From Acidimicrobiales bacterium (lineage in GTDB: Bacteria > Actinomycetota > Acidimicrobiia > Acidimicrobiales > SHLQ01): 64,000 nt of DNA. The stretch covers positions 142,103 through 206,102 of the forward strand of contig JAHDEJ010000004.1 in the NCBI GenBank assembly GCA_020628865.1, given 5' to 3'. The notes beneath the pieces are model-generated. The model was not told the DNA's origin. It did not search any database and saw nothing but the letters and a program-made list of their open reading frames with translations. Below, piece after piece: positions 9,525 through 18,073 of the stretch. The position numbers were made by a program, and so were the translations under genes. Within the stretch, counting starts at the first letter, position 1. Each line of letters begins with the position of its first letter.

Positions 9525-9569
9525 AATGGTGCCAGGCTCCGTTCGGGGTTGAAGGTGCCAGGCACCATT
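9525..9569 (+). repeat. Inverted repeat with internal direct repeat upstream of panC
   Basis: AATGGTGCC (9525-9533) and GGCACCATT (9561-9569) are perfect inverted arms. Inside, GGTGCCAGGC occurs twice as a direct repeat. It lies 20 bases before the panC start, so it could fold in the panC 5' leader or act as a terminator/operator. It may also be another small REP-like element. Confidence 0.55.
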
Positions 9570-9589
9570 GGCGGCGGCAGACTGGCGCG

Positions 9590-10456
9590 ATGGAGATCAT
9601 TCACACCGTGGCCGAGCTGCGGGAACGGCTCGACGGACACCGGGCCAACGGTGAAACCGTCGGGTTCGCCCCCACGATGGGTGCCCTCCACCACGGCCAC
9701 CGGAGCCTCATGGCCGCGGCCGCCGAGCACAACGATGTCGGCGTCATGTCCATCTTCGTGAACCCGCTGCAGTTCGCCGCCGATGAAGACCTCGACACCT
9801 ATCCGCGCATGCTCGAAGCCGACACGGCGATGGCCGAATCCGTCGGCGTCCGCTACGCCTTCGTCCCCTCGGTCAACGAGATGTACCCCGAGGAGAACTG
9901 GACGACGGTGTCGCTCCGGGTCGTCACCGAACCGTGGGAAGGCGACAGCCGACCGACCCACTTCGCCGGCGTCGCCACCGTCGTGACCAAGCTCTTCAAC
10001 ATCGTCGGGCCATGCCGGGCCTACTTCGGGGAGAAGGACTACCAACAGCTCGCCATGCTCCGCCGAATGGCCGCCGACCTCAACCAGCCGGTCGACGTGA
10101 TCGGCATGCCGACCATTCGCGAGGACGACGGCCTCGCCATGTCGAGCCGCAACCTGCGGCTACTGCCAGAACACCGAGCCCAAGCCCACGTCGTGTCGGC
10201 GGCCCTTCGAGCAGGGATCGCCGCGATCGACGCAGGCGAACGAAACCCGGATGCCGTCGAGTCCGTCATCCGTGCGCACCTGACCGAAGCCACGCACGCG
10301 GAGGACCCCGACTACGTCGCCGCCGTCGACGCATCGTCGCTCCTCGTGCCGGAACAGCTGAGTGGGGACGTGCGAGTCCTCACCGCCGTCCGATTCGGCG
10401 ACGTCCGACTGATCGACAACATGGGCACCACGATCGCGGGAGAACCCAACACATGA
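9590..10456 (+). CDS. panC: Pantothenate synthetase
   Basis: A 288-residue ligase of the HIGH nucleotidyltransferase superfamily that joins pantoate and beta-alanine with ATP. Signatures are GFAPTMGALHHGHRSLM, the NPLQF segment and YFGEKDYQQ; SSRN marks the KMSKS-like region. ATG at 9590 gives the standard length; upstream in-frame sequence crosses a palindromic repeat and is not coding. panB and panD are not in this window. The CobW-type GTPase gene overlaps its stop (ATGA). Confidence 0.94.
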   Translation: MEIIHTVAELRERLDGHRANGETVGFAPTMGALHHGHRSLMAAAAEHNDVGVMSIFVNPLQFAADEDLDTYPRMLEADTAMAESVGVRYAFVPSVNEMYPEENWTTVSLRVVTEPWEGDSRPTHFAGVATVVTKLFNIVGPCRAYFGEKDYQQLAMLRRMAADLNQPVDVIGMPTIREDDGLAMSSRNLRLLPEHRAQAHVVSAALRAGIAAIDAGERNPDAVESVIRAHLTEATHAEDPDYVAAVDASSLLVPEQLSGDVRVLTAVRFGDVRLIDNMGTTIAGEPNT

Positions 10457-11364
10457 ACCAGGACGACGAAGAGATCACGTTCGTCGAACCCGTCTACGCA
10501 CCGTGGGACGGTCGGCGGGTCCCCGTCGTTTTGTTGAGCGGCTACCTCGGGGCCGGCAAGACCACCATCATCAACGAGATGCTTGGGCGCACCGACGTGC
10601 CGATCGCCGTCCTCGTCAACGATGTGGGCGCCATCAACATCGACGCCAAGCTCATCCAGAAGCAGGACGGCGACACCCTCGACCTCACCGGCGGCTGCGT
10701 CTGCTGCAGCCTCAAGAACGGATTCCTCGAGGCCTTCGACCAGCTCCGGGCCCGACCGGAGCCGCCCGAGCTCGTCGTGGTCGAGCTCAGCGGGGTCGCC
10801 GACCCGCGTTCAGCCGTTTCGATGTGCTCAACGACCGGCTTTCACGCCGACGGCATCATCACCGTGATCGACCTCGAACAGTTCCCCGAGCAGTCCATCG
10901 CCGAGAACATCATGGGTGATTCGGTGCGGGCCCAGGCCGTGGCCACCGACCTCTTCATTCTGAACAAACGCGACCTCGTCGACGAGGGGCGTGTCGACCT
11001 CGTGGTCTCGCGCCTCGGCGAACTGGCGCCGGGGGTGCCCACCGTGCTCGCCGATTCTGCGTTTTCTGCGGCCGGCCTCATCAACCTCGCAGCCCGGCGC
11101 CCGGTTCAGGAACTCGACGCCGGCCTCACGCTGTTCGACCAGCACACCACTCGCATCATTCCGATTCCCGGCGCCATGCGTCTCGCCGAGCTGCAGGAGC
11201 TGGTCGACGGACTTGGCCCGGAAGTCGTCCGGGCCAAGGGGATCGTGCAGATCGAGACCGGTCAGATGATGCTTGTCCAGGTCGTCGGCCACCGACGAAC
11301 GATCGAACCGCTGCCGATGGCCGAGCTGACCGATCCAACCGATCTGGTGGTCATCTCCGTCTGA
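10453..11364 (+). CDS. CobW/COG0523-family GTPase, probable metallochaperone
   Basis: A 303-residue G3E-family P-loop GTPase. Walker A GYLGAGKT is at 30-37, the metal-binding GCVCC at 81-85 (CxCC), and the guanine-specificity NKRD follows. COG0523 proteins insert or traffic zinc, cobalt or other metals. A short C-terminal domain follows. It is coupled to panC, which may simply be operon convenience. It converges with the membrane-tethered sigma factor gene with only three bases between stop codons. Confidence 0.85.
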   Translation: MNQDDEEITFVEPVYAPWDGRRVPVVLLSGYLGAGKTTIINEMLGRTDVPIAVLVNDVGAINIDAKLIQKQDGDTLDLTGGCVCCSLKNGFLEAFDQLRARPEPPELVVVELSGVADPRSAVSMCSTTGFHADGIITVIDLEQFPEQSIAENIMGDSVRAQAVATDLFILNKRDLVDEGRVDLVVSRLGELAPGVPTVLADSAFSAAGLINLAARRPVQELDAGLTLFDQHTTRIIPIPGAMRLAELQELVDGLGPEVVRAKGIVQIETGQMMLVQVVGHRRTIEPLPMAELTDPTDLVVISV

Positions 11365-11367
11365 GGG

Positions 11368-12774
11368 TTACTGCGAGACGTCGATCGCTTCGGTCGTGTC
11401 CTCGAACCAGCTCACCGGCGAAGTCACCAGGGACTTGATTGCCCCGAAGGCCTCACCGATCGGCTCGGTCACTGCCGGAATGACGCCGGACCCATCGTCC
11501 TCTTCGACCACGGTGGTCGGTGCTGTCGACGACGAGGTCGGAGCGGTCGAACTGCTCGAGGACGCCGGCATCGATGTGGTCGTGGTGGACGTCGTGGTCG
11601 AGCTCGTTGTGGTGGACGACGTGGGAGACGGCGCAGCCTCGCCCTCATCGTCTTCGACCACGACCGGTGCGACCCGGTCCTGCGTTCCCGGCGTCGCCGG
11701 ACGAATCAGTGGTGCCGGCAGGTTGGGAAGAGCGGCAGCCTCGCCGACCTCGGGTACCCAGGGAAGCGTGATGTCGATTCCATCGTCCTCGGACTCCGGC
11801 GTGGCCGGAGCATCGACATCGGCGTCGGTCGTTCCCGCCGTCGAGGTGCCGCCACCGTTCACCGTGACGATCGGGGCCTTGGGACCTTCGTCAGCGTCTT
11901 CGGTGGCTTCGGTCGGGAGCTGACCCGTGGCCAAGCCGCGGAGGAGATCGTCGAGAAGCTGTGCCTGGGGTGTCTTCGTGGGCACGGTCACCGTCGTGGA
12001 GATGCCGGCGACCTCGGTCGTCGGCTCGTTCTTGCGGACTTCCTTCGCTCCGCCTTCTCCAGGTTCCTCGGTTTCCACGATGAGGGGCGCACCGTTCTCG
12101 GCTGCGCCATCGCCGTCGGCGGGGAGTTCGCCGATCTCGGATGGGAGGTCGTCGCTGATCACCGGGCCACGTTCGGCCTGTTCGGTGGCGAAGCGAACGC
12201 CAAGCAGCACCAACAGGACCACGACGACTGCTCCGACGACCTGTCGGAGGGTGGCCAGGCCGCGGCGCTGCAGCGCGTTGATTGCCGGCACGGACTTGCC
12301 CGTGAGCTCCGCGGTTTCCTTCACCGAGTATCCGTCGATGAAGCGCAGCTCGAGAACTTCCGCCTGCTCTGGCTTGACCTGCGTCAAGAGGTCCGCAGCC
12401 ATCAGGCCGTCGAACACGACGTTCTCGGCGGAAGGTGCCGCGTTGTTCAGATCGAGATCGATCGGCTCATCGACGAGGTCGATCGTGACGCGGCGTTCGC
12501 GGGTGCGGAACTCGTTCTTCGCCTGGTTTCGGGCAATGGCGTAGAGGAAGGCGCGGAAGGCCGGGCCGCTGTCGATTCGGTCGCGGTCGCCCTTGCGGAT
12601 TGCACGTTCGAGAGCATCGTTGGCGGAGCTCTCCGGATCGTGGGCGCCGCGGCGTTCGAAGAAGGCCGTCAGTGGACCGAAGTAGTCGTCCACCAAGCCC
12701 TGGGTGGCGGCTTCGCAGCCCTCCTGGGCATTTGCGAATTTCTGACCGAACTGGTCAAGAGATGGTGCGTGCAT
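11368..12774 (-). CDS. Membrane-tethered ECF-type sigma factor with long Thr/Ser-rich tail
   Basis: A 468-residue protein. Residues about 25-95 resemble sigma region 2 (AFRAFLYAIARNQAKNEFRTR). Residues 132-177 are a sigma region 4 helix-turn-helix (EQAEVLELRFIDGYSVKETA, then GKSVPAINALQRRGLATLR). A single transmembrane helix follows directly at 179-196. The remaining 270 residues are acidic, Pro/Thr/Ser-rich and low complexity, with Thr/Ser runs near the end, as in exported wall-spanning linkers. Start ATG at 12774 has GGGGA four bases upstream; longer in-frame extensions run antisense through the divergent gene and are rejected. The architecture suggests a sigma factor released by proteolysis or sensing through its outer tail. 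Confidence 0.75.
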   Translation of the reverse strand: MHAPSLDQFGQKFANAQEGCEAATQGLVDDYFGPLTAFFERRGAHDPESSANDALERAIRKGDRDRIDSGPAFRAFLYAIARNQAKNEFRTRERRVTIDLVDEPIDLDLNNAAPSAENVVFDGLMAADLLTQVKPEQAEVLELRFIDGYSVKETAELTGKSVPAINALQRRGLATLRQVVGAVVVVLLVLLGVRFATEQAERGPVISDDLPSEIGELPADGDGAAENGAPLIVETEEPGEGGAKEVRKNEPTTEVAGISTTVTVPTKTPQAQLLDDLLRGLATGQLPTEATEDADEGPKAPIVTVNGGGTSTAGTTDADVDAPATPESEDDGIDITLPWVPEVGEAAALPNLPAPLIRPATPGTQDRVAPVVVEDDEGEAAPSPTSSTTTSSTTTSTTTTSMPASSSSSTAPTSSSTAPTTVVEEDDGSGVIPAVTEPIGEAFGAIKSLVTSPVSWFEDTTEAIDVSQ

Positions 12775-12954
12775 TCGTCCCCAAAAGTCATCGCATGTCG
12801 TGTGAAAACGAGTGTGGCGCTGCGGTCGTCGCCGTCGGAAGGGTCGTGCGACCCAGATCCCCATAGGGAGGGTGCGAACGTCCCGATGCGTGGGTCCAAC
12901 GCCCCACCAGAAATGGGTCTCAGGTGCCGTTGCGCAAACACCGAACTTTTGTGG
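12775..12954. promoter_or_regulatory. Divergent promoter region between sigma factor and beta-propeller gene
   Basis: A 180-base divergent intergenic region. It contains a palindrome GGGTCG-TG-CGACCC (12841-12854) and an inverted repeat GTGGG/CCCAC at 12890-12907. The latter lies in a 19-base stretch that matches the clpC upstream region at 33410-33428 in 17 positions. No convincing -35/-10 pair is seen. Shared control of the sigma factor and the secreted propeller is plausible. Confidence 0.4.
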
Positions 12955-15123
12955 GTGAACGTATTTCGGAGACTTGGAGCGACAGGCGGCGTCGCAGTAT
13001 TGATCGCGCTGGTGGTTGCCGCCGTCTCCGTGGGGGACCGTTCGGAGGATCCTGGCGCTGCGGCGCAACCGATCGCGCATGGCGCGCTCGTGCCGGACAG
13101 CCCGGAGCGAGACCTTCCGATCGTCATCGGTACGAGCAACGATCAGCAGGTTCTCGCCGCCGAACAGGTGGGGCGGGCGATCGTTGTGGGCGGATCGTTC
13201 ACACAGGTGGAGACCGTCGACGGCATCACGTTGGCCCAGCCGTTCTTCGCTGCGTGGAGCATCGACACCGGCGAGATGATCTGTCCGGGGCTGTTGCAGT
13301 TCGACGATGAGGTTCTGGCGATCGAGCCGGGTCCGACCGAAACCCAATTGTGGGTGGGAGGTCGGTTCGACAAGGCCACCGGAGCGGACGGAAAGATCCG
13401 TCCACGAAACAAACTGGCGCTGGTCGATCTGTCCGACTGCAGCGTCGACCGCATCTTCGCTGCGACCGGCGCAAACGCAAAGGTCTCCGAGATCGTCTAC
13501 GTGAATGGCCGACTGTTCGTCGGCGGCGATTTCACGAGCATCGGCGGCGTCGCCCAGTCGGTGCTTGCCGAGGTCGACCCGGTGACGGCGACGGTCAACA
13601 CGTCGTTCTCCCTGCAGTTCAGCGGCGGCATGGCGTCGTCGAAGGTGCGCGGCATGGGGGCGAACCCCGAAGGAACCCGCCTGATCGTCGGCGGCCGCTT
13701 CGGATCGATCAGCGATGGCGTGACCACGGTGGCGAACAGCGCAACGGCAGTGATCGACATCACCGCAGCGTCGCCACGCGTCACGGCCCACTCCTGGACC
13801 CAGCCACACGCCGAGTGGGGCAACCGTCAGCTGGGTCAGAGCCTGCAGGATGTCTCCGTGTCCTCGGACGGCACGCTCATCGGGCTTGCGTTCGGTACGG
13901 CCACCATTTCCGACTACGTCTACCTCGTGCCGGCGGTGGAAGCGCCGACGAGCCACCGTTGGCAGCACTACATGCGGGACTCGTCGTTCTCGATCGCCGT
14001 GTCCGACGCCGCCGTGTACGTCCAGGGTCATTTCTGCAAGATCGACGACGGTCCTGGGGCCACCGAGGTCATGGAGAAGCGTCTCGACTTCCGGTGCACG
14101 GGCGATGGATTCGCCGGCGGAGCGTTCCGCACACAGATCGCGGCACTGTCGCTCACCGATGGCACCCCGCTGGCCTGGAACCCCGGTGTCGACGCGTTCA
14201 ACGGCGGCCGCGTGCTCACCGTGACCGAGCGCGGTCTCCTTGCCGGGTTCGACGGCAACCGGGCCAACGGTGTCCGCACCGGCTCGCTGGCGTTCTTCGA
14301 CTTCGGTATCGGGGTCGAGGACATGCAGGCTCCGAGCATGGTGGCCGTCGACGGCGTCGAAACGTCGGAGGTCGATCCGGGCCCGGTCGTCGTGCGTGGC
14401 TCGGCCACCGACGACCTCGGTGTCGAACGGTTCGACCTTGCGTACCGTCTGGACGGCAGCTGGCTGCAGCCCGACGGTTCCCTGGGAGCCGACTATGTGG
14501 AGTTTGCGATCGCCGCGACCGACGGCACGTTCGAGCACGCCACGACACTTCCGGCCGGCGACTGGAAGGTGCAGGTGCGCGCCGTCGACCTGGCCGGTCG
14601 CACGTCACCAGATTGGACGGTGTCGGCATTCACGACCGGTATTGCAGCGCCACAACCCGAGTGCTCCCATGTTCGAGTGGGAACGGCCCGAGTCGTCACG
14701 TGGACGCCGATCGAGGGCGAGGACGACTTCCATCAGGTCCGCGTCGATGGTTCCTGGGTTGCCGACGTGCCGGTCGGGACCAACACCTGGACGCACGAGA
14801 CTCCGGGCGAAGACGCGCAGTACGTCATCCGAAGCCGCGAAGCCGGCCTCACGACCGAGGTCGAATGTGAGGACCTCGGTGGCGACCCTGCTCCCGCTCC
14901 GCCGGGCTGCCGAGTCGACGTTGCCGCGGACGGGTCCACGACGCTGACGTGGGATGCGGTCCCGGGTGAGGACGACAGCTATCTGATCCGAGTCGACGGT
15001 GTCTACCGCGAATCGGTCGGTGTCGATGCCGAACGAACCTGGTCTGCCGACCCGGGTGACGGAGCGACGTTCCTGGTGCGTAGCCGGGAGGGTGGCGTCA
15101 ACACGGATCTCGTCTGTGCGTGA
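12955..15123 (+). CDS. Secreted beta-propeller protein with two C-terminal Cys-bounded modules
   Basis: A protein of about 722 residues from GTG at 12955, which places a signal peptide at the N-terminus (FRRLGATGG then ALVVAAVSV). An in-frame ATG at 12913 is the alternative. Residues about 45-450 carry repeated blade motifs (IVVGGSF, LWVGGRF, LFVGGDFTSIGG, LIVGGRFGSI) of the delta-60/DUF5122 propeller type. A beta-sandwich-like region follows. Two modules bounded by cysteines are at 570-638 and 652-721. Equivalent module pairs end the proteins at 16185-17990 and 18074-19591. Role unknown; likely extracellular. Confidence 0.75.
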   Translation: MNVFRRLGATGGVAVLIALVVAAVSVGDRSEDPGAAAQPIAHGALVPDSPERDLPIVIGTSNDQQVLAAEQVGRAIVVGGSFTQVETVDGITLAQPFFAAWSIDTGEMICPGLLQFDDEVLAIEPGPTETQLWVGGRFDKATGADGKIRPRNKLALVDLSDCSVDRIFAATGANAKVSEIVYVNGRLFVGGDFTSIGGVAQSVLAEVDPVTATVNTSFSLQFSGGMASSKVRGMGANPEGTRLIVGGRFGSISDGVTTVANSATAVIDITAASPRVTAHSWTQPHAEWGNRQLGQSLQDVSVSSDGTLIGLAFGTATISDYVYLVPAVEAPTSHRWQHYMRDSSFSIAVSDAAVYVQGHFCKIDDGPGATEVMEKRLDFRCTGDGFAGGAFRTQIAALSLTDGTPLAWNPGVDAFNGGRVLTVTERGLLAGFDGNRANGVRTGSLAFFDFGIGVEDMQAPSMVAVDGVETSEVDPGPVVVRGSATDDLGVERFDLAYRLDGSWLQPDGSLGADYVEFAIAATDGTFEHATTLPAGDWKVQVRAVDLAGRTSPDWTVSAFTTGIAAPQPECSHVRVGTARVVTWTPIEGEDDFHQVRVDGSWVADVPVGTNTWTHETPGEDAQYVIRSREAGLTTEVECEDLGGDPAPAPPGCRVDVAADGSTTLTWDAVPGEDDSYLIRVDGVYRESVGVDAERTWSADPGDGATFLVRSREGGVNTDLVCA

Positions 15124-15139
15124 TCCGGCCGCCGGCTGA

Positions 15140-15256
15140 TCAGAGCAGGTCGTCCTCGGGAACGAGGCCGAGGGCCGTCGCAAGCTCGTGCAGCGTCGCG
15201 TGCCACTGTGCGAATCGGCGGCGCACGGGACGTATGGCAGTCCTCACGCTGGTCAT
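15140..15256 (-). CDS. 38-residue basic small protein (candidate)
   Basis: A short minus-strand frame starts ATG at 15256 with a strong ribosome-binding site, GGAAGGA, eight bases upstream. The product begins MTSVRTAIRPVRRRFAQWHA, has an Arg-rich N-terminus and ends in acidic EDDLL. A hairpin (15278-15311) and a TATAAC -10-like hexamer lie upstream on the same strand, giving a complete small transcription unit. No family is recognised and it may not be expressed. Confidence 0.4.
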   Translation of the reverse strand: MTSVRTAIRPVRRRFAQWHATLHELATALGLVPEDDLL

Positions 15257-15277
15257 GGGGGGTGTCCTTCCTGCCGA

Positions 15278-15311
15278 GTGAACCGGCCGGCGGTGGGTCC
15301 GGCCGATTCAC
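15278..15311. terminator. Hairpin between convergent/tandem genes
   Basis: Arms GTGAACCGGCCGG (15278-15290) and CCGGCCGATTCAC (15299-15311) pair over 13 bases with one mismatch and an eight-base loop. On the plus strand it could terminate the beta-propeller transcript. On the minus strand it lies in the leader of the 38-residue frame or ends the downstream-reading epimerase transcript. There is no U-tract. Confidence 0.45.
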
Positions 15312-15383
15312 TCTGCTGTTATAGGTACACGCGACCCTGGGCGAATGATCCTCGATTGCGAGGATGAGGCGAACGGCCCGGGA

Positions 15384-16157
15384 TCACCAGCGCAGCGTGA
15401 ACGAGGTCGTCAGCGTCTCGCCGGCGTCCAGGACCTCGGGAGCGCTGTTCACGCCATTCGGAGGGCCGGTCTGGGGCTCCACACAGATGGCGTGGTCCGG
15501 CCGGTCGTAGACGACCCAGTGATCGGCGTCGGCCGAGAGCGCGAGGGTGAGGTCGCCCCATCGAAGCACGGGCTCGTGCGAGAGTGCCGTGAAGCAATCG
15601 TCCCAGGGGCCTGGGGGCGGGGTGATCAGCTCGCCATCGGGAATCCCGTCCGACCCCAGCCGGTACATCGAGGCGGCCGGCAGTTCGAACTCGAGGGCGC
15701 CCGCCGCAGTTTCCCGCTGGAACCAGGGATGCCATCCCACCTGCATGGGCTGACGTTGGTGCGCCAGAACCTCCATGGTGACGGTCAGATGACGCTCGGC
15801 CAGTTCGAAACGCTGGATGGCGCGGCCGGTGAACGGCCACGGCTCGGTGAAGTTCCATTCGATGGCGTTGTCGTCCAGACGATGCCATTCGCTCGTGAAG
15901 CCGTAGCCGTGAATCGCGTGCGGGCCGAGCGTGCGAGGAAGCGCATGGGTGGCACCGTCGAACCACAGCGATCCGTCCCGCAGTCGTCCGGCGAACGGCA
16001 CCATCGGGTAGCAGCCCCAGTTGAGCGGATTCGGATCGACGGCTTGGGGAACGATCAGCTCGGCGTCACCGATCGAGAAGGAGCTGATGCGACCGCCGGC
16101 GACAAGATCCACGGTGAGGTGGGCGTCGCCGGCGTTCAGGGTGAGGAGGTCGATCAC
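15384..16157 (-). CDS. Aldose 1-epimerase family protein
   Basis: A 257-residue galactose-mutarotase-fold protein that interconverts sugar anomers. Family features are GRISSFSIG, PFAGRLRDGSLWFDG, GPHAIHGYG with the catalytic-type His, and VEPQTGPPNG near the end. It has no signal peptide, so it is cytoplasmic. Position among secreted carbohydrate-related proteins suggests handling of imported sugars, but the exact sugar is unknown. It could also be the D-hexose-6-phosphate mutarotase branch. Confidence 0.85.
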   Translation of the reverse strand: MIDLLTLNAGDAHLTVDLVAGGRISSFSIGDAELIVPQAVDPNPLNWGCYPMVPFAGRLRDGSLWFDGATHALPRTLGPHAIHGYGFTSEWHRLDDNAIEWNFTEPWPFTGRAIQRFELAERHLTVTMEVLAHQRQPMQVGWHPWFQRETAAGALEFELPAASMYRLGSDGIPDGELITPPPGPWDDCFTALSHEPVLRWGDLTLALSADADHWVVYDRPDHAICVEPQTGPPNGVNSAPEVLDAGETLTTSFTLRW

Positions 16158-16184
16158 GTCGTTTTCCGGGATGTCGGGCGTCGG

Positions 16185-17990
16185 TCAGACGCAGGTGCGG
16201 TCGGTGGAGGCTCCGCCGCTCCAGGTGCGGATGACCCACGTGGAGCCCGCCGGCTCGTTGGTTCGAGTGAAGGTGGAGATTCCCGCTCCGGGGCTGGCCA
16301 CCCACCGGTCGTTTCGCCGAATGACGTGTGATCCACCGTTGTCCGCCCAGGTGAGGGTGATCGTCGTGCCGTTCTGCGACAGGGTGCAGCCATCGACGGG
16401 CGGGGGTGGGGGCGGCTCGGGATCGCCGTCGGCGACGCAGTTGCGGTCTGTGACGACGCCATTGTTCCGGGTGCGGATCACGTAGGTGGCGCCCGCCGGT
16501 GCGTTGTTGTCTGTGTAGGTCGCGACGTCTCGTCCGGGTGTCGCCAACCACGAGCCGTTGCGGCGGACGACGTGGCGGCCGCCGTTGTCGTCCCAGTCGA
16601 GCGTGACCGTTGCGCCGGTTCTGGTGGCGATGCATCCGTCGTCGCCCGGAGGCGGCGGTGGTGGTGGTGGCGGAGGCGGCGGAGGTGCCACGTCGCCGGT
16701 GTCGAAGAAGGCGAAGCGGCCGATCGTCTGGCCGCCCCACTGATCGCCGTCGCTGCCACCGAGCAGGCCCCGGTCGGTCGTGACCAGCATCCGGACGCCG
16801 TTCAGCCCGTTGGCGGTCGGGTCCCAGGCAAGTGCCTTCCCGGTCGCCGGGTCATGAGCCGCGATCTGATCGCGGAAGACGGTCTGCGGAACGAACCGTC
16901 CGGCGTTGCGGTCCGTTGCACAGCTGTGGTCCGTGCCGACGGGGCCCGGCCATGGGTCGTCGGCGAGGGGCCCCTCGACCCAACAGAAGTGACCGCCGGT
17001 GTAGACGGCGGCATCGCTGACGGCAACGCCATAGACCGAATCGAAGTGGCGAGAGATCCAGAGCGGTTGGACCAGGCCGTTGCCGGCGGTCGGGAGTGCG
17101 ATGACGGTGTCTCGGCTCGGTGGCACGTCCGCACCGGCATTCGCCAGCACGAAGAAGGATCCGTCGGGCGAGATGTCTGCGTCGTGGAGGACGACCTGGA
17201 TGTCGCTCGGATAGATGTCGGTTCGCCACCCGCTGAGCGTGCCGCCTCCCGCGGTGAGGTCGACGATGGCGGCGGCCCGACGGACCTGGCCGGCAATGGT
17301 GGCAGCTCGGTGCGCCACGATCAGTCGCTGGCCGTTCGGCGTGACCATGAGCTCGCGGACGACCGGTCCGCCGTTGCCGAGGTCACCGTTCAGGTTCATC
17401 GTGAAGCCGCTGTTCACGTTGCCGGTGCTCAGGTCGATCTCGGCGAGTCCGACCTTGGCGAGTCCGTCGATGGTGGTGAAGTCGCCACCGACGAACAGCC
17501 GGGATCCGGTTCGCGTCAACGCGGTCACTCGCGAGTTCGCGTTCGGGTTCCAACCGTGATCGACCGCGCCGGTCACCACGTTGATTCGAGCGAGTCGACC
17601 GTGGAACGTGCCATCCACTTGGGAGAACGCGCCGGCGACGATCGCCCAGTCGCCCCCGGCGGCCTCGATGTCGTACACCGTGCCGGAGATGGACGGCACG
17701 GCCGAGCGGAGCGCCCCGGTGGTGGCATCGAAGGCGAGGAGGCCCGACCGGCTCTGATTGACGCCGTTCACGCGGATGGTGGTGAAGGACCCGCCGACGA
17801 CGATCGTGTTGCCGACCTGGGCTGCGCCGTGCAGGCGGCCGTTGACCACCTGGGGCACGTCGGTCCGCGGCGTTTCGGGGACGGTGCCGCCGTGAACCCC
17901 TTCGACCGATGCCGCCGCGATCCCGCCGCCGAGGGTGAGCACCAGCATTGCAACCACCAACATGACCAGGACCCGACCACCGCGCTGCAT
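16185..17990 (-). CDS. Secreted beta-propeller protein with two C-terminal Cys-bounded modules
   Basis: A 601-residue protein with a clear signal peptide (hydrophobic run VLVMLVVAMLVLTLGGG, then AAA). Propeller blades follow (IVVGGSF, IVAGAFSQVDG, LFVGGDFTTIDG), paralogous to the 12955-15123 product. A Pro-13 linker leads to two 66-residue modules at 453-518 and 535-600, each starting and ending with Cys and carrying VRRNGSWLA or IRRNDRWVA and GATYVIR/GSTWVIR. The modules are separated by a second Pro-rich linker. It is extracellular; ligand unknown. Confidence 0.78.
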   Translation of the reverse strand: MQRGGRVLVMLVVAMLVLTLGGGIAAASVEGVHGGTVPETPRTDVPQVVNGRLHGAAQVGNTIVVGGSFTTIRVNGVNQSRSGLLAFDATTGALRSAVPSISGTVYDIEAAGGDWAIVAGAFSQVDGTFHGRLARINVVTGAVDHGWNPNANSRVTALTRTGSRLFVGGDFTTIDGLAKVGLAEIDLSTGNVNSGFTMNLNGDLGNGGPVVRELMVTPNGQRLIVAHRAATIAGQVRRAAAIVDLTAGGGTLSGWRTDIYPSDIQVVLHDADISPDGSFFVLANAGADVPPSRDTVIALPTAGNGLVQPLWISRHFDSVYGVAVSDAAVYTGGHFCWVEGPLADDPWPGPVGTDHSCATDRNAGRFVPQTVFRDQIAAHDPATGKALAWDPTANGLNGVRMLVTTDRGLLGGSDGDQWGGQTIGRFAFFDTGDVAPPPPPPPPPPPPPGDDGCIATRTGATVTLDWDDNGGRHVVRRNGSWLATPGRDVATYTDNNAPAGATYVIRTRNNGVVTDRNCVADGDPEPPPPPPVDGCTLSQNGTTITLTWADNGGSHVIRRNDRWVASPGAGISTFTRTNEPAGSTWVIRTWSGGASTDRTCV

Positions 17991-18073
17991 ATCCGCAACC
18001 TAGTTGGCAGCTCCATCCGAGGCCGCGATTTCCGCGGACCCGACCCCGGTGGGGGTCGGGTCCACGAGTGCGA

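Noticed and set aside
12775..14538. Extending the tethered sigma factor upstream to a 1056-residue protein
   Set aside because: The extra 588 codons run antisense through the propeller gene, have no domain, and pass the natural divergent promoter region. The ATG at 12774 has its own ribosome-binding site.
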